From: Nocardioides cavernae
GTDB taxonomy: Bacteria > Actinomycetota > Actinomycetes > Propionibacteriales > Nocardioidaceae
NCBI RefSeq assembly: GCF_016907475.1
Contig: NZ_JAFBCA010000001.1
Span: 1,550,001-1,614,000, forward strand
Reading direction: 5' to 3'
DNA length: 64,000 bases
Every line of letters starts with the position of its first letter. Position 1 is the first letter of the stretch. The notes below the pieces were generated by a model. It was not told the DNA's origin, searched no databases, and saw only the letters and a list, made by a program, of their open reading frames with translations. Of the stretch, positions 1 through 8,777 are shown one piece after another. A program made the translations under genes and the position numbers.

Positions 1-2346
1 GCGGCGGTTGTTCTGCGCCGCGGTCAGGTAGGGGCGGTCGTCGGTGCCGGGGAGGCCGATCGCGCGGTGGTCGGCGACGAAGGCGGCGTACTGGCCACCG
101 GGACGGAAGAAGTGCTCGGGACGTCGCGGGCGCCCGAGGAAGACGTCGTCGTTGACGTAGACGAAGTGCTCGGCGAGGTCGGGCACCGCGTGCAGACGGG
201 TCTCGATCGCGTGCGAGCTGAAGGTCGGCAGCGCCGACTCCGGCAGGATCTCGCGGTGGTCGACGACCCGCACCCGGTCGTGCGTGGTGTCGAGCCACGA
301 CGGGACCTGGCCGGCGGTGACCAGGTGGATCCGTCGCACCCACGGCGCGAAGAGGTGGATGCTGCGCATCGAGTAGCGCAGCTCGTCGCGGCTGCGGTAG
401 CGCGAGGCGCCACCGGCGCGGGCGCTCGGGGTGCCGCCGAGCTCGCGGATCCGTTCGTCGCGGGCGGCGAGCCAGGCCTCGTCGTCGCCGTCGACCCACG
501 TGTAGACGACGTCGACGTCGAAGCGGCAGTCGTCGATCGTCGGCAGCGCCATCACCTCGAGGGTCGGCACCTCGACGTCCTCGACCGTGATGGTGGTGCG
601 GGGCGTGCCGGCGGGCACCCGGTCGCCGTAGCGGTTCGGGCCGGGCGCGAGCAGGTCGCCGTCAGGCGACTCCTCCCAGAACTGCACGCCGACCTCGACG
701 CCCTCCCCGAGCACGCCGTCGTGCCCGCCGCGCATCGGCCACGGCTCGAGGAAGAGCGTCGCCGTGCGGGTGCGGGCGAGCTCCTCGGTCATCACCGCGA
801 CGGTGCCGCGGCGCTCTGGCCAGCCGCGCTCGGCCGGGTCGCGCACCGACAGCCAGTCGGGCACCGACCCGGTGGCCAGCGCGGACAGGAATGCGCTGCG
901 GCGTGACGACGGGACGACCACCACGGGGTGCGGGTCGAGCCCGCGGGCCGGCACCACGAACCAGCCCTCGCCGGTCGTGGCGGCCGCGGACGTGAGCGCC
1001 CGCAGGGACGTCGTACGCGCCTGGGCCGGGGTGACGCCCGCGGCCCCGGTGGTCTCGGGCAGGTCGCCGAGCGGACCGGGGCGGAGGCCGTGCAGCACCC
1101 GGCGCGGGGCGAGCGGGTCGGCGCGGCGCGCGACCGCGGTGCGGAAGGTCGCGACCCACTGCCGGGCCAGCACCTCGCCGTCCCAGCGGTGCGAGCGCTC
1201 CAGCGCGGCGGCGCCGATGCTGCTGCGCAGGTCGTCGTCGGTGGCGATCCGGAGCATCGCGGCGGCGAGGGCCGCCTTGGACGCCGGCGGCACGAGGAGC
1301 CCGTCGACGTCGTGGGTGATCATCTCGCGTGGGCCGGACGGGCAGTCGTACGACACCGGGGGCACGCCCGCCGACATCGCCTCCTGCAGGACGAGCGGGT
1401 AGCCCTCGCCGCGGGAGGCGAGGACGGCCACGCTCGTGCGCGCCCACTCGACGGCGAGGTCATCGGTCGAGCCGGGGAGGCGGACGCGGTCCTCGAGCCC
1501 GAGCTTGCGCACCTGCGCGGCGAGGTTGTCGGCGCGGGGCCCGTCGCCCCAGATCGTGAGCGTCCAGCCCGGCAGCTGCTCGTGGATGCGCCAGAAGGCG
1601 CCGACGACGTGCTCGAACTGCTTCTCCGGCGCCAGCCGGCCGGCCGTGACGAACGTCTTCTGGTCGAGCAGGGAGCGCGGCTGCGGGTGCGAGGGCAGCG
1701 GGTTGGGGATGACCTGCAGCTCGGGGGCGGCGCCGCCGAGGCGTCCGGCCAGCCAGCGCGACATCGACTCCGTCAGCGAGACGACGACGTCGGCCCGCGG
1801 GGCGAACTGCAGCAGCGCGCCGAGGTCGTTGACCCGGCTCGAGGAGGCCCGGTGCTCCTGGTGCACCAGCGCGACGTCGGCGGGGGCGAGCTGGGCGACC
1901 ACCGCCAGCAGCTCCGGTGTGGTGGTGACGAGGACGTCGGCCTCGATGCTGCCGAGCGCCTCGCGCAGGGCGGCGTCGGTGAGGGCGTTGTAGAGGGCGT
2001 CCCAGCTGCGCGGCACGATCGTGGACTCGCGCTCGGCGAGCTCGGCCGGGTGGTCGCCGGAGACCGCGACGGAACGCTCGGGGCGTACGTCGACGAGGTA
2101 GGTGACCTCGAGGCCGTCGGCCAGCGGGTAGTGGGTCGCGTCGCCGCTGCGCGTGACGCTGAGGATGCGGACGCGGTGACCCTCGCCGAGGCCGAGGAGG
2201 GCGTTGGCCTGCTCGATCCCGGAGCGGGCGGTGCCGCCCATCCCGTCGGCGTTGAAGAGGACGTAGACGACGTCGAGCGGCCCGTCGCGGCGCGCTCGGC
2301 GCATGGCGGAGCGCACCTTCCCACCGAGCCTGTCGGTCAGTGCCAC
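1..2346 (-). CDS. GT4 glycosyltransferase fused to Stealth-family phosphotransferase (C-terminus cut by window edge)
   Basis: 782 codons are visible and the reading frame is still open at base 1. The N-terminal ~400 residues look like a GT-B/GT4 glycosyltransferase: IPNPLPSHPQ near residue 215 and the donor-site segment PLVLQEAMSAGVPPVSY near 313-330. Downstream lie Stealth signatures: CR1 DVDVVYTWVDGDDEAWL near 605, a CR2-like stretch RYRSRDELRYSMRSIHLFAP near 650, and NDDVFLGRP near 730. Stealth proteins transfer hexose-1-phosphate in capsule and teichoic-acid-like polymers (family knowledge). The GTG start at 2346 has GAGGA about 5 nt upstream; a -10 TAGGAT lies at 2388-2383. Divergent from the sulfotransferase. 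The acceptor and the polymer are unknown. Confidence 0.85.
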   Translation of the reverse strand, partial: MALTDRLGGKVRSAMRRARRDGPLDVVYVLFNADGMGGTARSGIEQANALLGLGEGHRVRILSVTRSGDATHYPLADGLEVTYLVDVRPERSVAVSGDHPAELAERESTIVPRSWDALYNALTDAALREALGSIEADVLVTTTPELLAVVAQLAPADVALVHQEHRASSSRVNDLGALLQFAPRADVVVSLTESMSRWLAGRLGGAAPELQVIPNPLPSHPQPRSLLDQKTFVTAGRLAPEKQFEHVVGAFWRIHEQLPGWTLTIWGDGPRADNLAAQVRKLGLEDRVRLPGSTDDLAVEWARTSVAVLASRGEGYPLVLQEAMSAGVPPVSYDCPSGPREMITHDVDGLLVPPASKAALAAAMLRIATDDDLRSSIGAAALERSHRWDGEVLARQWVATFRTAVARRADPLAPRRVLHGLRPGPLGDLPETTGAAGVTPAQARTTSLRALTSAAATTGEGWFVVPARGLDPHPVVVVPSSRRSAFLSALATGSVPDWLSVRDPAERGWPERRGTVAVMTEELARTRTATLFLEPWPMRGGHDGVLGEGVEVGVQFWEESPDGDLLAPGPNRYGDRVPAGTPRTTITVEDVEVPTLEVMALPTIDDCRFDVDVVYTWVDGDDEAWLAARDERIRELGGTPSARAGGASRYRSRDELRYSMRSIHLFAPWVRRIHLVTAGQVPSWLDTTHDRVRVVDHREILPESALPTFSSHAIETRLHAVPDLAEHFVYVNDDVFLGRPRRPEHFFRPGGQYAAFVADHRAIGLPGTDDRPYLTAAQNNRR

Positions 2347-2382
2347 GTGGTCCTCAGTCCTGTCCGGGAGCGGGTTGCCACG

Positions 2383-2414
2383 ATCCTAGGGGGAGCAACA
2401 CCGGCCGATAGGGT
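2383..2414. promoter_or_regulatory. divergent promoters of Stealth and sulfotransferase genes
   Basis: On the minus strand TAGGAT (2388-2383) is a good -10 with a ~30-nt leader to GTG 2346. On the plus strand TAGGGT (2409-2414) is separated from ATG 2422 by 7 nt, so the sulfotransferase mRNA is probably leaderless. No clear -35 elements were seen. Confidence 0.45.
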
Positions 2415-2421
2415 GACCCGC

Positions 2422-3507
2422 ATGCCGACGTCCTCCACCCCGCTCGTCCTGGTGTCCGGTTCCGGGCGTAGCGGCACGAGCTCCCTCGCCGGCACCCTGA
2501 AGCGGCTCGGCCTCCACGTGCCGCAGCCCGAGGTCAAGGCGTCGGAGACCAACCCGCGCGGCTTCTACGAGCCGCAGTGGGTCATCGACTTCCACAAGCG
2601 CCACCTCAAGGAGCTCGCGCTCTTCAACATCGACAGCCGCCCGGCCGCCGTCGACATCGTCGCGCGCCACGTCGGCACCGGCGTCCCGACCGGTGAGCTG
2701 CACGAGTGGCTGTCCGGCCAGCTGGCCGAGTACGACCAGGTGGCCGACCAGATCGTGGTCAAGGATCCGCACGCGTTCTGGTTCGCCCAGGTGTGGGAGG
2801 TCGTCAGCGCCGAGCTGGGCGCCGACCTGCGCTGGCTCACCGCGCTGCGCCACCCCGCCGAGGTCGTCGGCTCCCGCGACATCGCCTACCTGTCCAGCCA
2901 GTCCGAGGAGCTGCGGCTCACCAAGGAGACGTCCAACGTCGCCGGCTGGGTGCACGCTGCACTCCTCACCGAGCAGGCCGGCCGCGGCTCCAAGCGCTCG
3001 TTCGTGAGGTACGCCGACCTCCTGGCCGACTGGCGCGCGGCGCTCACGCCCGTGCAGCAGCAGCTCGCTCTCGAGTTCAACGCCGACCTCGCCGCGACTG
3101 ACCACCACCCGGTCGACGACTTCATCGAGCCGTCGATGCGCAAGTCGCAGCTCACCTGGGACGACGTCCGCACCCCCGACTGGCTGCGCGACATGGCGGA
3201 GGAGGTCTGGCAGCTGCTCGGCGTGCTCACCACCACGCCGCACGACGTCGACACGCTCGCGCGGCTCGACGACATCCACGAGGACTACCGCACGCGCTAC
3301 GCGGACGCCGTCGCGCTCACCTTCGACCACACCAAGGCCGAGTCCACCCTCGCCGGGCGCCAGGCGCGCGACGCGCAGCGGGCGACAGTCCAGCAGCTGC
3401 GCCGCGACCTCGAGAAGGCCCGACGTGCTCCCGAGCCCACCGTCGGGGGCCGCGAGGCGGCTGCCATCCTCCGCCGCGCCGTCGTACGCCGCGTCACGCG
3501 CCGCTGA
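2422..3507 (+). CDS. PAPS-dependent sulfotransferase family protein
   Basis: 361 aa. The N-terminus has the P-loop-like 5'-phosphosulfate motif SGSGRSGTSSLAGTL (residues ~11-25). A 3'-phosphate-binding candidate, ALRHPAEVVGSR, lies at ~141-152. Both are typical of bacterial sulfotransferases that use PAPS to sulfate glycans or lipids. The C-terminal ~60 residues are Lys/Arg-rich and helical, possibly membrane-associated. ATG 2422 follows TAGGGT by 7 nt with no Shine-Dalgarno, which supports a leaderless start; the frame stays open upstream but is antisense to the Stealth gene. The neighbouring Stealth gene suggests the product modifies a surface glycan. The substrate is not predictable. Confidence 0.75.
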   Translation: MPTSSTPLVLVSGSGRSGTSSLAGTLKRLGLHVPQPEVKASETNPRGFYEPQWVIDFHKRHLKELALFNIDSRPAAVDIVARHVGTGVPTGELHEWLSGQLAEYDQVADQIVVKDPHAFWFAQVWEVVSAELGADLRWLTALRHPAEVVGSRDIAYLSSQSEELRLTKETSNVAGWVHAALLTEQAGRGSKRSFVRYADLLADWRAALTPVQQQLALEFNADLAATDHHPVDDFIEPSMRKSQLTWDDVRTPDWLRDMAEEVWQLLGVLTTTPHDVDTLARLDDIHEDYRTRYADAVALTFDHTKAESTLAGRQARDAQRATVQQLRRDLEKARRAPEPTVGGREAAAILRRAVVRRVTRR

Positions 3508-3528
3508 CCTGACAACCCCCTGGAGGGT

Positions 3529-3546
3529 CCGGCGCTCAGACGCCGG
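3529..3546. terminator. short hairpin between convergent genes
   Basis: CCGGCG (3529-3534) pairs with CGCCGG (3541-3546) around a 6-nt loop, between the sulfotransferase stop and the stop of the convergent hypothetical gene, which it overlaps. There is no T-tract. Confidence 0.35.
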
Positions 3547-4120
3547 TGACGCCCTCGCCTGAGCCGGAGGCCTGCTCGTCGAAGTTCTCGTGCTCGATCA
3601 GGTGGAGGACCGGTACGCCGAGCTTGCGGCGGGCGCGGGAGGTCCAGTCGACGTGGAAGAACTCCGCCACCACGTGGGAGCGGGTCAGGATGATCGCCTC
3701 GCGCGCGTCGACCGAGGTGACGAGCGCGGCGAGCGCGTCGACCGGCGGCTCGGACGTGACCTTGCCGGTCGCCTTCCCGCCCGCGTCGTGGATCGCGAGG
3801 AGCGTCTTCTTCAGGTCGGAGGAGGAGTTCTCCTCGCACTCGCGGCGCAGCGCCTCGATGTCGACGTCGTTCATCGCCAGGGCCGGCGCGGCCATCAGGT
3901 CACCCGCGCCGAGCGTGCCGAGCGAGGCCTCGATGCGGGCCGCGGCGTCCTCGAGCGGCAGCAGGACGTGGTAGACGACGGGGTCCTCGATCTCGGAGTG
4001 CAGCGAGCGCACCTGCTTCGCGTCCGCGGGCGTGAGGGCCTGCTCGACGAGGAGCACGACGTCGTAGGTGCCCTGCCCGTCGTGGATCGAGTCGTCGGGG
4101 ATGTCGGTGTGGTCGGTCAT
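3536..4120 (-). CDS. hypothetical protein, possible Rossmann/USP-like fold
   Basis: 194 aa, acidic, no signal peptide or membrane segment. I do not recognise a named family. The N-terminal TYDVVLLVEQAL and the C-terminal segments AIILTRSHVVAEFFHVDW and LGVPVLHLIEHE read like alternating beta strands and helices, as in universal-stress-type or other alpha/beta proteins, with DAREAIILTRS suggesting a phosphate- or nucleotide-binding strand-loop. Its ATG (4120) overlaps the stop of ligC by 4 nt, so it is probably translationally coupled to the ligase. Function unknown. Confidence 0.7.
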   Translation of the reverse strand: MTDHTDIPDDSIHDGQGTYDVVLLVEQALTPADAKQVRSLHSEIEDPVVYHVLLPLEDAAARIEASLGTLGAGDLMAAPALAMNDVDIEALRRECEENSSSDLKKTLLAIHDAGGKATGKVTSEPPVDALAALVTSVDAREAIILTRSHVVAEFFHVDWTSRARRKLGVPVLHLIEHENFDEQASGSGEGVTGV

Positions 4121-5238
4121 GACTCGCCTCCGGGGTCGGTACTGAGAATTCTAGTGAGGTCGTAGCCCGCCGGCTCGTCGAGCTGGCCGTAGCCGCAGCC
4201 CTCCGGGTCGCGGTCGGGGCGCCACCTCTTGAAGTGGGCGGTGTGCCGGAACCGCCGACCCTCCATGTGGTCGTACTTCACCTCCAGCACCCGCTCGGGG
4301 CGCAGGGCGGTGAACCCGAGGTCCTTGCCGGCGCTCCACCGGCTCTGGGTGCCGGGGACGCGGTCGGGGTTGGCGGTGAGGAACTCGTTCCACCGGCCCC
4401 ACGGGTGGTCGGCGATGTCGCAGACCAGCGGCTGCAGCTCGTGCCAGAGCTCGGCGCGCCGCGTGGCGGTGAAGCTGGCCGAGACGCCGATGTGCTGCAG
4501 CTCGCCGTCGTCGTCGTACAGGCCGAGGAGGAGCGAGCCGATCAGTGGCTCCTCGGGGGTCGAGGTCTTGTGCTCGCGGTAGCCGGCGAGGACGACGTCG
4601 GCCGTGCGCTCGTGCTTGATCTTGAGCATGGTGCGCTTGTTGGGCTCGTACGCCGACCCGAGTGGCTTGGCGACGACGCCGTCGAGCCCCGCGCCCTCGA
4701 ACTCCTCGAACCACCGCTCCGCCTCGGCGGGGTCCTCGGTGGTGCGGGTGAGGAAGCACGGTCCGCTGCCGTCGAGGTGGCCGAGCGCCTCGACCAGCGC
4801 GGCGCGGCGCTCGGAGAGCCGGCGGTCCATGAAGGACTCGTCGCCGAGCGCCAGCAGGTCGAAGGCGACGAAGCCTGCGGGTGTCTCGACCGAGAGCTTG
4901 TCGACCCGGCTCGCGGCGGGGTGGATCCGCTCCTGGAGGGTCTCGAACTCCAGCCGCCACCCGTCCGGGCCCTGCAGACCGACGAAGATCTCTCCGTCGA
5001 GCACGATGCGCTCGGGCAGCTGGCGGCGTACGGCCTCGACGACCTCGGGGAAGTAGCGGGTGAGCGGCTTGGTGTTGCGGCTGGCGAGCTCGACCTCGTC
5101 GCCGTCCTTGAAGACCAGGCAGCGGAAGCCGTCCCACTTGGGCTCGAAGCTCAGGCCGCCGTGCTTCGCCGGGTCGGGGACGCCGCTCACGCTCTTGGCG
5201 AGCATCGGCTGCACCGGCGGCATCACGGGAAGGTCCAC
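4117..5238 (-). CDS. ligC: ATP-dependent DNA ligase, LigC type
   Basis: 373 aa. Motif I is EPKWDGFRCL with the adenylated lysine at residue 34; further nucleotidyltransferase motifs are LDGEIFV (~80), AFDLLAL (~125), LDGVVAKPL (~180) and LKIKHERTADVVLAG (~206). An OB-fold domain follows. Its N-terminus (MDLPVMPPVQPMLAKS) and length match mycobacterial LigC, a ligase able to seal nicks with ribonucleotides and implicated in base-excision and accessory repair (family knowledge). No polymerase or nuclease domain is fused, unlike LigD. The GTG start lies 6 nt after TAGGCT (5250-5245) with no SD, so the mRNA is probably leaderless. Confidence 0.92.
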   Translation of the reverse strand: MDLPVMPPVQPMLAKSVSGVPDPAKHGGLSFEPKWDGFRCLVFKDGDEVELASRNTKPLTRYFPEVVEAVRRQLPERIVLDGEIFVGLQGPDGWRLEFETLQERIHPAASRVDKLSVETPAGFVAFDLLALGDESFMDRRLSERRAALVEALGHLDGSGPCFLTRTTEDPAEAERWFEEFEGAGLDGVVAKPLGSAYEPNKRTMLKIKHERTADVVLAGYREHKTSTPEEPLIGSLLLGLYDDDGELQHIGVSASFTATRRAELWHELQPLVCDIADHPWGRWNEFLTANPDRVPGTQSRWSAGKDLGFTALRPERVLEVKYDHMEGRRFRHTAHFKRWRPDRDPEGCGYGQLDEPAGYDLTRILSTDPGGES

Positions 5239-5244
5239 ACCGCG

Positions 5245-5250
5245 AGCCTA
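5245..5250 (-). promoter_or_regulatory. -10 element of ligC
   Basis: TAGGCT on the minus strand is separated by 6 nt from the ligC GTG at 5238, placing +1 on or next to the start codon. Typical actinobacterial leaderless promoter geometry. Confidence 0.5.
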
Positions 5251-5315
5251 GTGGGGCGCGCCGCGCTTCTCCCGCGGCCCACGACGCGCGGTGTGGCGCG
5301 GCCCGCTGGGCGCCG

Positions 5316-6017
5316 CTACTCGTCGCCGGTGAGGGAGAACGAGCGCAGCCGGTCGCCGGCGAACCACGCCCCGACGACCGTCACGACGAGGCTGGCGATG
5401 ATCGCGTAGCCCAGGTTGGCGGGGTCCGGCAGGGCGCTGGAGATCTCGTGGCCGATGCGCAGGCCCCACTGGCCGATGCTCAGCCAGGCGATGCCGCTGA
5501 ACAGGTTGCCGAGCAGGCTCTCCCAGATCAGCACGAACATCAGCGACGCGATGACGGCGTGCCGGGTGACCGCGGAGATCGCGAGGAAGAGCGCGGAGTA
5601 CGCCGTCCCCGCGACGACGGCACCGACGAACAACGCCATCGCCCGGGTGCTGTCGCCGGTGATGAGGGCGGCGACGAGGATCGGCAGGGCCCCGGCGGCC
5701 AGGGTGGCGCCGAGCGCCACCAGCCACTTGCTGATCGCGATGCCGTAGCGATTCACCGGCTTGGAGAGCAGGTAGACGATCGAGCCGTCGTCGACCTCGG
5801 GGCCGAGGACCGAGGACGCCGCGAGGATCGCGACGAGCGGGAGCACGAGCGGGTAGCCGAGGTTGGGCAGCACCTCGTAGGCCGCGTCGCCGTCGACGAG
5901 CGCCGTGACGAGCGCGACCAGGCCGATGAGCAGCACCGGGAAGGCGAGCAGCAGGAAGAAGCGGCGTCGGCCCAGCAGTGCCTGCAGAGCGAGCTTGGCA
6001 ATGGTCGTGTTGATCAT
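5316..6017 (-). CDS. ABC-2 type exporter permease
   Basis: 233 aa with about six hydrophobic segments, starting with FFLLLAFPVLLIGLVALVTAL and including PLVLPLVAILAASSVLG and the last segment YAIIASLVVTVVGAWFAGD. It lacks a nucleotide-binding domain, as expected for an ABC-2 (DrrB/NatB-like) membrane subunit. Its ATG overlaps the stop of the upstream ATPase gene by 4 nt, so they form a pair. Last gene of a four-gene operon on the minus strand. Substrate unknown. Confidence 0.85.
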   Translation of the reverse strand: MINTTIAKLALQALLGRRRFFLLLAFPVLLIGLVALVTALVDGDAAYEVLPNLGYPLVLPLVAILAASSVLGPEVDDGSIVYLLSKPVNRYGIAISKWLVALGATLAAGALPILVAALITGDSTRAMALFVGAVVAGTAYSALFLAISAVTRHAVIASLMFVLIWESLLGNLFSGIAWLSIGQWGLRIGHEISSALPDPANLGYAIIASLVVTVVGAWFAGDRLRSFSLTGDE

Positions 6018-6925
6018 CGGGCCACCAGGTAGGCGAAGACGCTCTCCAGCGACTCGTCGCTGGGGGAGAGCTCGAACAGGGTCACGTCGTGCTGCCGGGC
6101 CAGCCGGGGGAGGTCCACCGCGAAGCTGCCGAGGTCACCGACCTGGACGTCGAGCTGGTCGCCTCGCAGGCTGACCGCGCGCACCGACTCCTGCGCCATC
6201 AGCACGGAGGCGAGGCTGCGGTTGTCGCTCGACTGGACGGCGTACTGCACCGGCCGGTCGGTCATCAGGCGGCGGATCGCGCCGAAGTCGCCGGAGGCGG
6301 CGTGCCGGCCGGAGACGACGACCTCGATGTGGCGGGCGAGCCGCTCGACCTCCTCGAGGATGTGGGAGCTGAAGAGCACCGTGCGCCCTTCGTCACCGAG
6401 CCGCCGCAGGAGGTCCATCAGGTGCATCCGCTGGCGCGGGTCGACGCCGTTGAACGGCTCGTCGAGCAGCAGGACGGTCGGGTCGTGGACCAGCGCCGCC
6501 GCGATCTTGATGCGCTGCCGCATGCCCTTGGAGTAGGTGTCGAGGCGTCGGCCTGCCGGCTCGACCATGTCGACCACCTCGAGGATCCGCTCAGTGGCGG
6601 CGGCTGCTTCGCGCAGTCGGTGCAGGTCGGCGTTGGCGCGGACGAACTGGCGACCGGTGAGGTAGCCGAAGCTCAGCTCGCGCTCGGGCACGAGGCCGAT
6701 CTGGCGGTAGGTCTCGGTGTTGCGCCAGACCGGCTGGCCATCGAGCGTCACGTGGCCGGCGGACGGGGCGAGGAAGCCCGACATCATCGCCATCAGCGTG
6801 GTCTTGCCCGCGCCGTTGGGGCCCAGCAGGCCGGTCACGCCGGGGCCGATGGACAGCGAGACGTCGTTGACCGCGACGACGTTGCCGAACCAGCGCGACG
6901 CGGAGTCGAGGACGAGGGTGCTCAT
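6014..6925 (-). CDS. ABC exporter ATP-binding protein (partner of downstream permease)
   Basis: 303 aa. Walker A GPNGAGKTT at residues 35-43, ABC signature YSKGMRQRIKIA near 135, Walker B TVLLLDEPFNG near 158 and the switch histidine in LFSSHILEEVERL. The signature has SKGMRQR, as often seen in ABC-2 drug/antibiotic exporters. A ~100-residue C-terminal extension follows the nucleotide-binding domain. ATG 6925 overlaps the preceding permease stop by 4 nt. Powers export through the 5316-6017 permease. Confidence 0.9.
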   Translation of the reverse strand: MSTLVLDSASRWFGNVVAVNDVSLSIGPGVTGLLGPNGAGKTTLMAMMSGFLAPSAGHVTLDGQPVWRNTETYRQIGLVPERELSFGYLTGRQFVRANADLHRLREAAAATERILEVVDMVEPAGRRLDTYSKGMRQRIKIAAALVHDPTVLLLDEPFNGVDPRQRMHLMDLLRRLGDEGRTVLFSSHILEEVERLARHIEVVVSGRHAASGDFGAIRRLMTDRPVQYAVQSSDNRSLASVLMAQESVRAVSLRGDQLDVQVGDLGSFAVDLPRLARQHDVTLFELSPSDESLESVFAYLVAR

Positions 6926-7818
6926 CGCGAACCCACCTTCCGGAAGCGGGCGACCAGGCCGAGCAGGCAGGCGGCAGCGAGCAGCACCGCCACGATGGCG
7001 TACGCCGGCACCCACGCGCCGTCGACCGGCACCGGGGTGTCGACACCGGCGTCCCAGGCGTTGGCGAGGCCGTTGTAGAGGGACCACGGTGAGAGCAGGC
7101 CGACGCCGACCGACACCGACTCGCTGTCGCCCTCGTAGTAGGCGATGTTCTGCATCACGGTGACGATGCCGGTGAGGACGATGAGCGCCATCACCGAACC
7201 GACGACGGCGAAGCCACGCCGCAGGGACACCGACGAGATGAGCCCGCTGACGCCGGCGACCATCAGGGCGAGCAGGACCTGCAGCGCGATCGCCTTGAGC
7301 ACGGAGGTCGTCTGGTCGCTCTTGTCGAGCCCCGACAACATCGCGCCCGCGAAGAGCACCACGGTCGGGATGGCGGTGAAGAGGAAGATCGCGAGCGTCA
7401 GGGACATCCACCGGACGAGCGCGAAGACCGGTGCCGCCAGAGGGCGGGCGAGGTAGAGCACGATCGAGCGGTGGCGCAGGTCGCGGGAGAACAGCACCGG
7501 CGCCTGCGAGGCGGCGAAGAGGCTCACGAGCAGCTGGGTCTGGTTCGTGTAGTCGGCGTAGGACACCGGGAGCTCGCCGAGGCCGGTGAGCACGACGACG
7601 CCGACGACGATCGTGGCCGGCAGGAGCGACATGGCGAGCAGGAGGAACGGCATCACCTTCGACTTGCCCGACCGGCCCAGGCCGTAGGCGTGGCGCAGGC
7701 CGGTGACGAAGAGGGTGCGGGCGATCGCCGGGGTGCCCTCACGGACGCCGTCGAAGTGGCGGTAGCCGAGGTCGTGGATGACGCCGGGACGACCGGCGTC
7801 GGGTGAGAGGTCAGACAC
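6922..7818 (-). CDS. ABC-2 type exporter permease
   Basis: 298 aa. After a soluble N-terminal ~50 residues (DLGYRHFDGVREG) there are about six hydrophobic segments, among them VMPFLLLAMSLLPATIVVGVV and AYAIVAVLLAAACLLGLVARF. Starts with GTG at 7818 and overlaps the upstream ATPase gene by 8 nt, so it is the partner of the 7811-8755 ATPase. The two ATPase-permease pairs are consecutive and may build one heteromeric exporter or two related ones. Confidence 0.85.
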   Translation of the reverse strand: MSDLSPDAGRPGVIHDLGYRHFDGVREGTPAIARTLFVTGLRHAYGLGRSGKSKVMPFLLLAMSLLPATIVVGVVVLTGLGELPVSYADYTNQTQLLVSLFAASQAPVLFSRDLRHRSIVLYLARPLAAPVFALVRWMSLTLAIFLFTAIPTVVLFAGAMLSGLDKSDQTTSVLKAIALQVLLALMVAGVSGLISSVSLRRGFAVVGSVMALIVLTGIVTVMQNIAYYEGDSESVSVGVGLLSPWSLYNGLANAWDAGVDTPVPVDGAWVPAYAIVAVLLAAACLLGLVARFRKVGSR

Positions 7819-8755
7819 GGGTGCCTCCTTCGAGGAAGACGTCCTCGAGGTGGCGCCGGTCGGGCTGCAGGCGCATCAGGCCCAGGCCGAGGTCGGCGGC
7901 GACGTCGCGGATCAGGTCGTGGACGGCCCCGCCCTCGGCGAGCTCCGGCGGAGGCGGGTCGATCGCGACCATCGCCCCGCGGGGACGACACGTGAGCCCG
8001 CGCTGGGCGAGCGCCTCGCCGAGCCGGTCGCGCTCGGCCTCGGTGCCGACCACCTCGACCAGCAGGCTGCCGGTCCGCTGCAGGAAGTCGCCGGTGGCGC
8101 TGCTCCGCAGCAGGTGGCCGCCGTCGAGGACGATGACGTGGTCGCTGACCTGCTCGAGCTCGCCGAGCAGGTGGGAGGTGACGAGGACGGCGATGCCGAA
8201 GTCGCTGCCAATGCGCTGCACGAGCCGCAGCATGTCGGTGCGGGCGGCGGGGTCGAGGCCGTTGGTCGGCTCGTCGAGGAAGACCAGCCGCGGGTCGTGG
8301 GCCAGCGCCTGGGCGAGCTTGGCGCGCTGCTTCATGCCGGTGGAGTAGCCGCCCATCGGCCGGTAGCGCTCCTCGTCGAGGCCGACGTGGCGCAGCACGT
8401 CGGCGGCGCGCTCGCGGGCCGCTGATGCCCCCAGGCCCGACATCCGCGCCATGTGGACGACGAAGTCGCTGGCGCTGACGTCGGGTGGCAGGCAGTCGTG
8501 CTCGGGCATGTAGCCGACGAGCCGCCGGATCTCCTGGCTCTCCTGCTCGATGTCGTGGCCGAGCACGCGTGCGTGCCCGCCCGTGGGCTCGAGCAGCCCG
8601 AGCAGGATCTTGATGAGCGTCGACTTGCCTGCGCCGTTGGCGCCGACGAGTCCCGTCACACCCTCGCCGACGTCGACCGTGAGGTCGGTCAGCGCGTGGA
8701 CCGTTCCGTAGTGCTTGGTGAGGCCGGCGGTCGAGATGACCGGCGGGTGCCCCAT
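7811..8755 (-). CDS. ABC exporter ATP-binding protein
   Basis: 314 aa from ATG 8755. Walker A GANGAGKST at 38-46, signature YSTGMKQRAKLAQAL, Walker B LVFLDEPTNGLDP and H-loop VTSHLLGE. First gene of the exporter operon. Start choice: ATG 8755 has GGGGGA 5 nt upstream. An in-frame GTG at 8770 sits 7 nt after TAGCGT (8783-8778), so a leaderless GTG start with 5 extra residues is an alternative. The C-terminal ~90 residues are a regulatory or dimerisation extension. Confidence 0.9.
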   Translation of the reverse strand: MGHPPVISTAGLTKHYGTVHALTDLTVDVGEGVTGLVGANGAGKSTLIKILLGLLEPTGGHARVLGHDIEQESQEIRRLVGYMPEHDCLPPDVSASDFVVHMARMSGLGASAARERAADVLRHVGLDEERYRPMGGYSTGMKQRAKLAQALAHDPRLVFLDEPTNGLDPAARTDMLRLVQRIGSDFGIAVLVTSHLLGELEQVSDHVIVLDGGHLLRSSATGDFLQRTGSLLVEVVGTEAERDRLGEALAQRGLTCRPRGAMVAIDPPPPELAEGGAVHDLIRDVAADLGLGLMRLQPDRRHLEDVFLEGGTRV

Positions 8756-8777
8756 GAGTTCCCCCGTCACGACCGCC

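Noticed and set aside
928..3507. Long plus-strand frame that would fuse ~500 residues to the sulfotransferase
   Set aside because: Residues before 2422 are Arg/Ala/Gly-rich with no domain and are antisense to the clear GT4-Stealth frame; the sulfotransferase P-loop starts right after ATG 2422.
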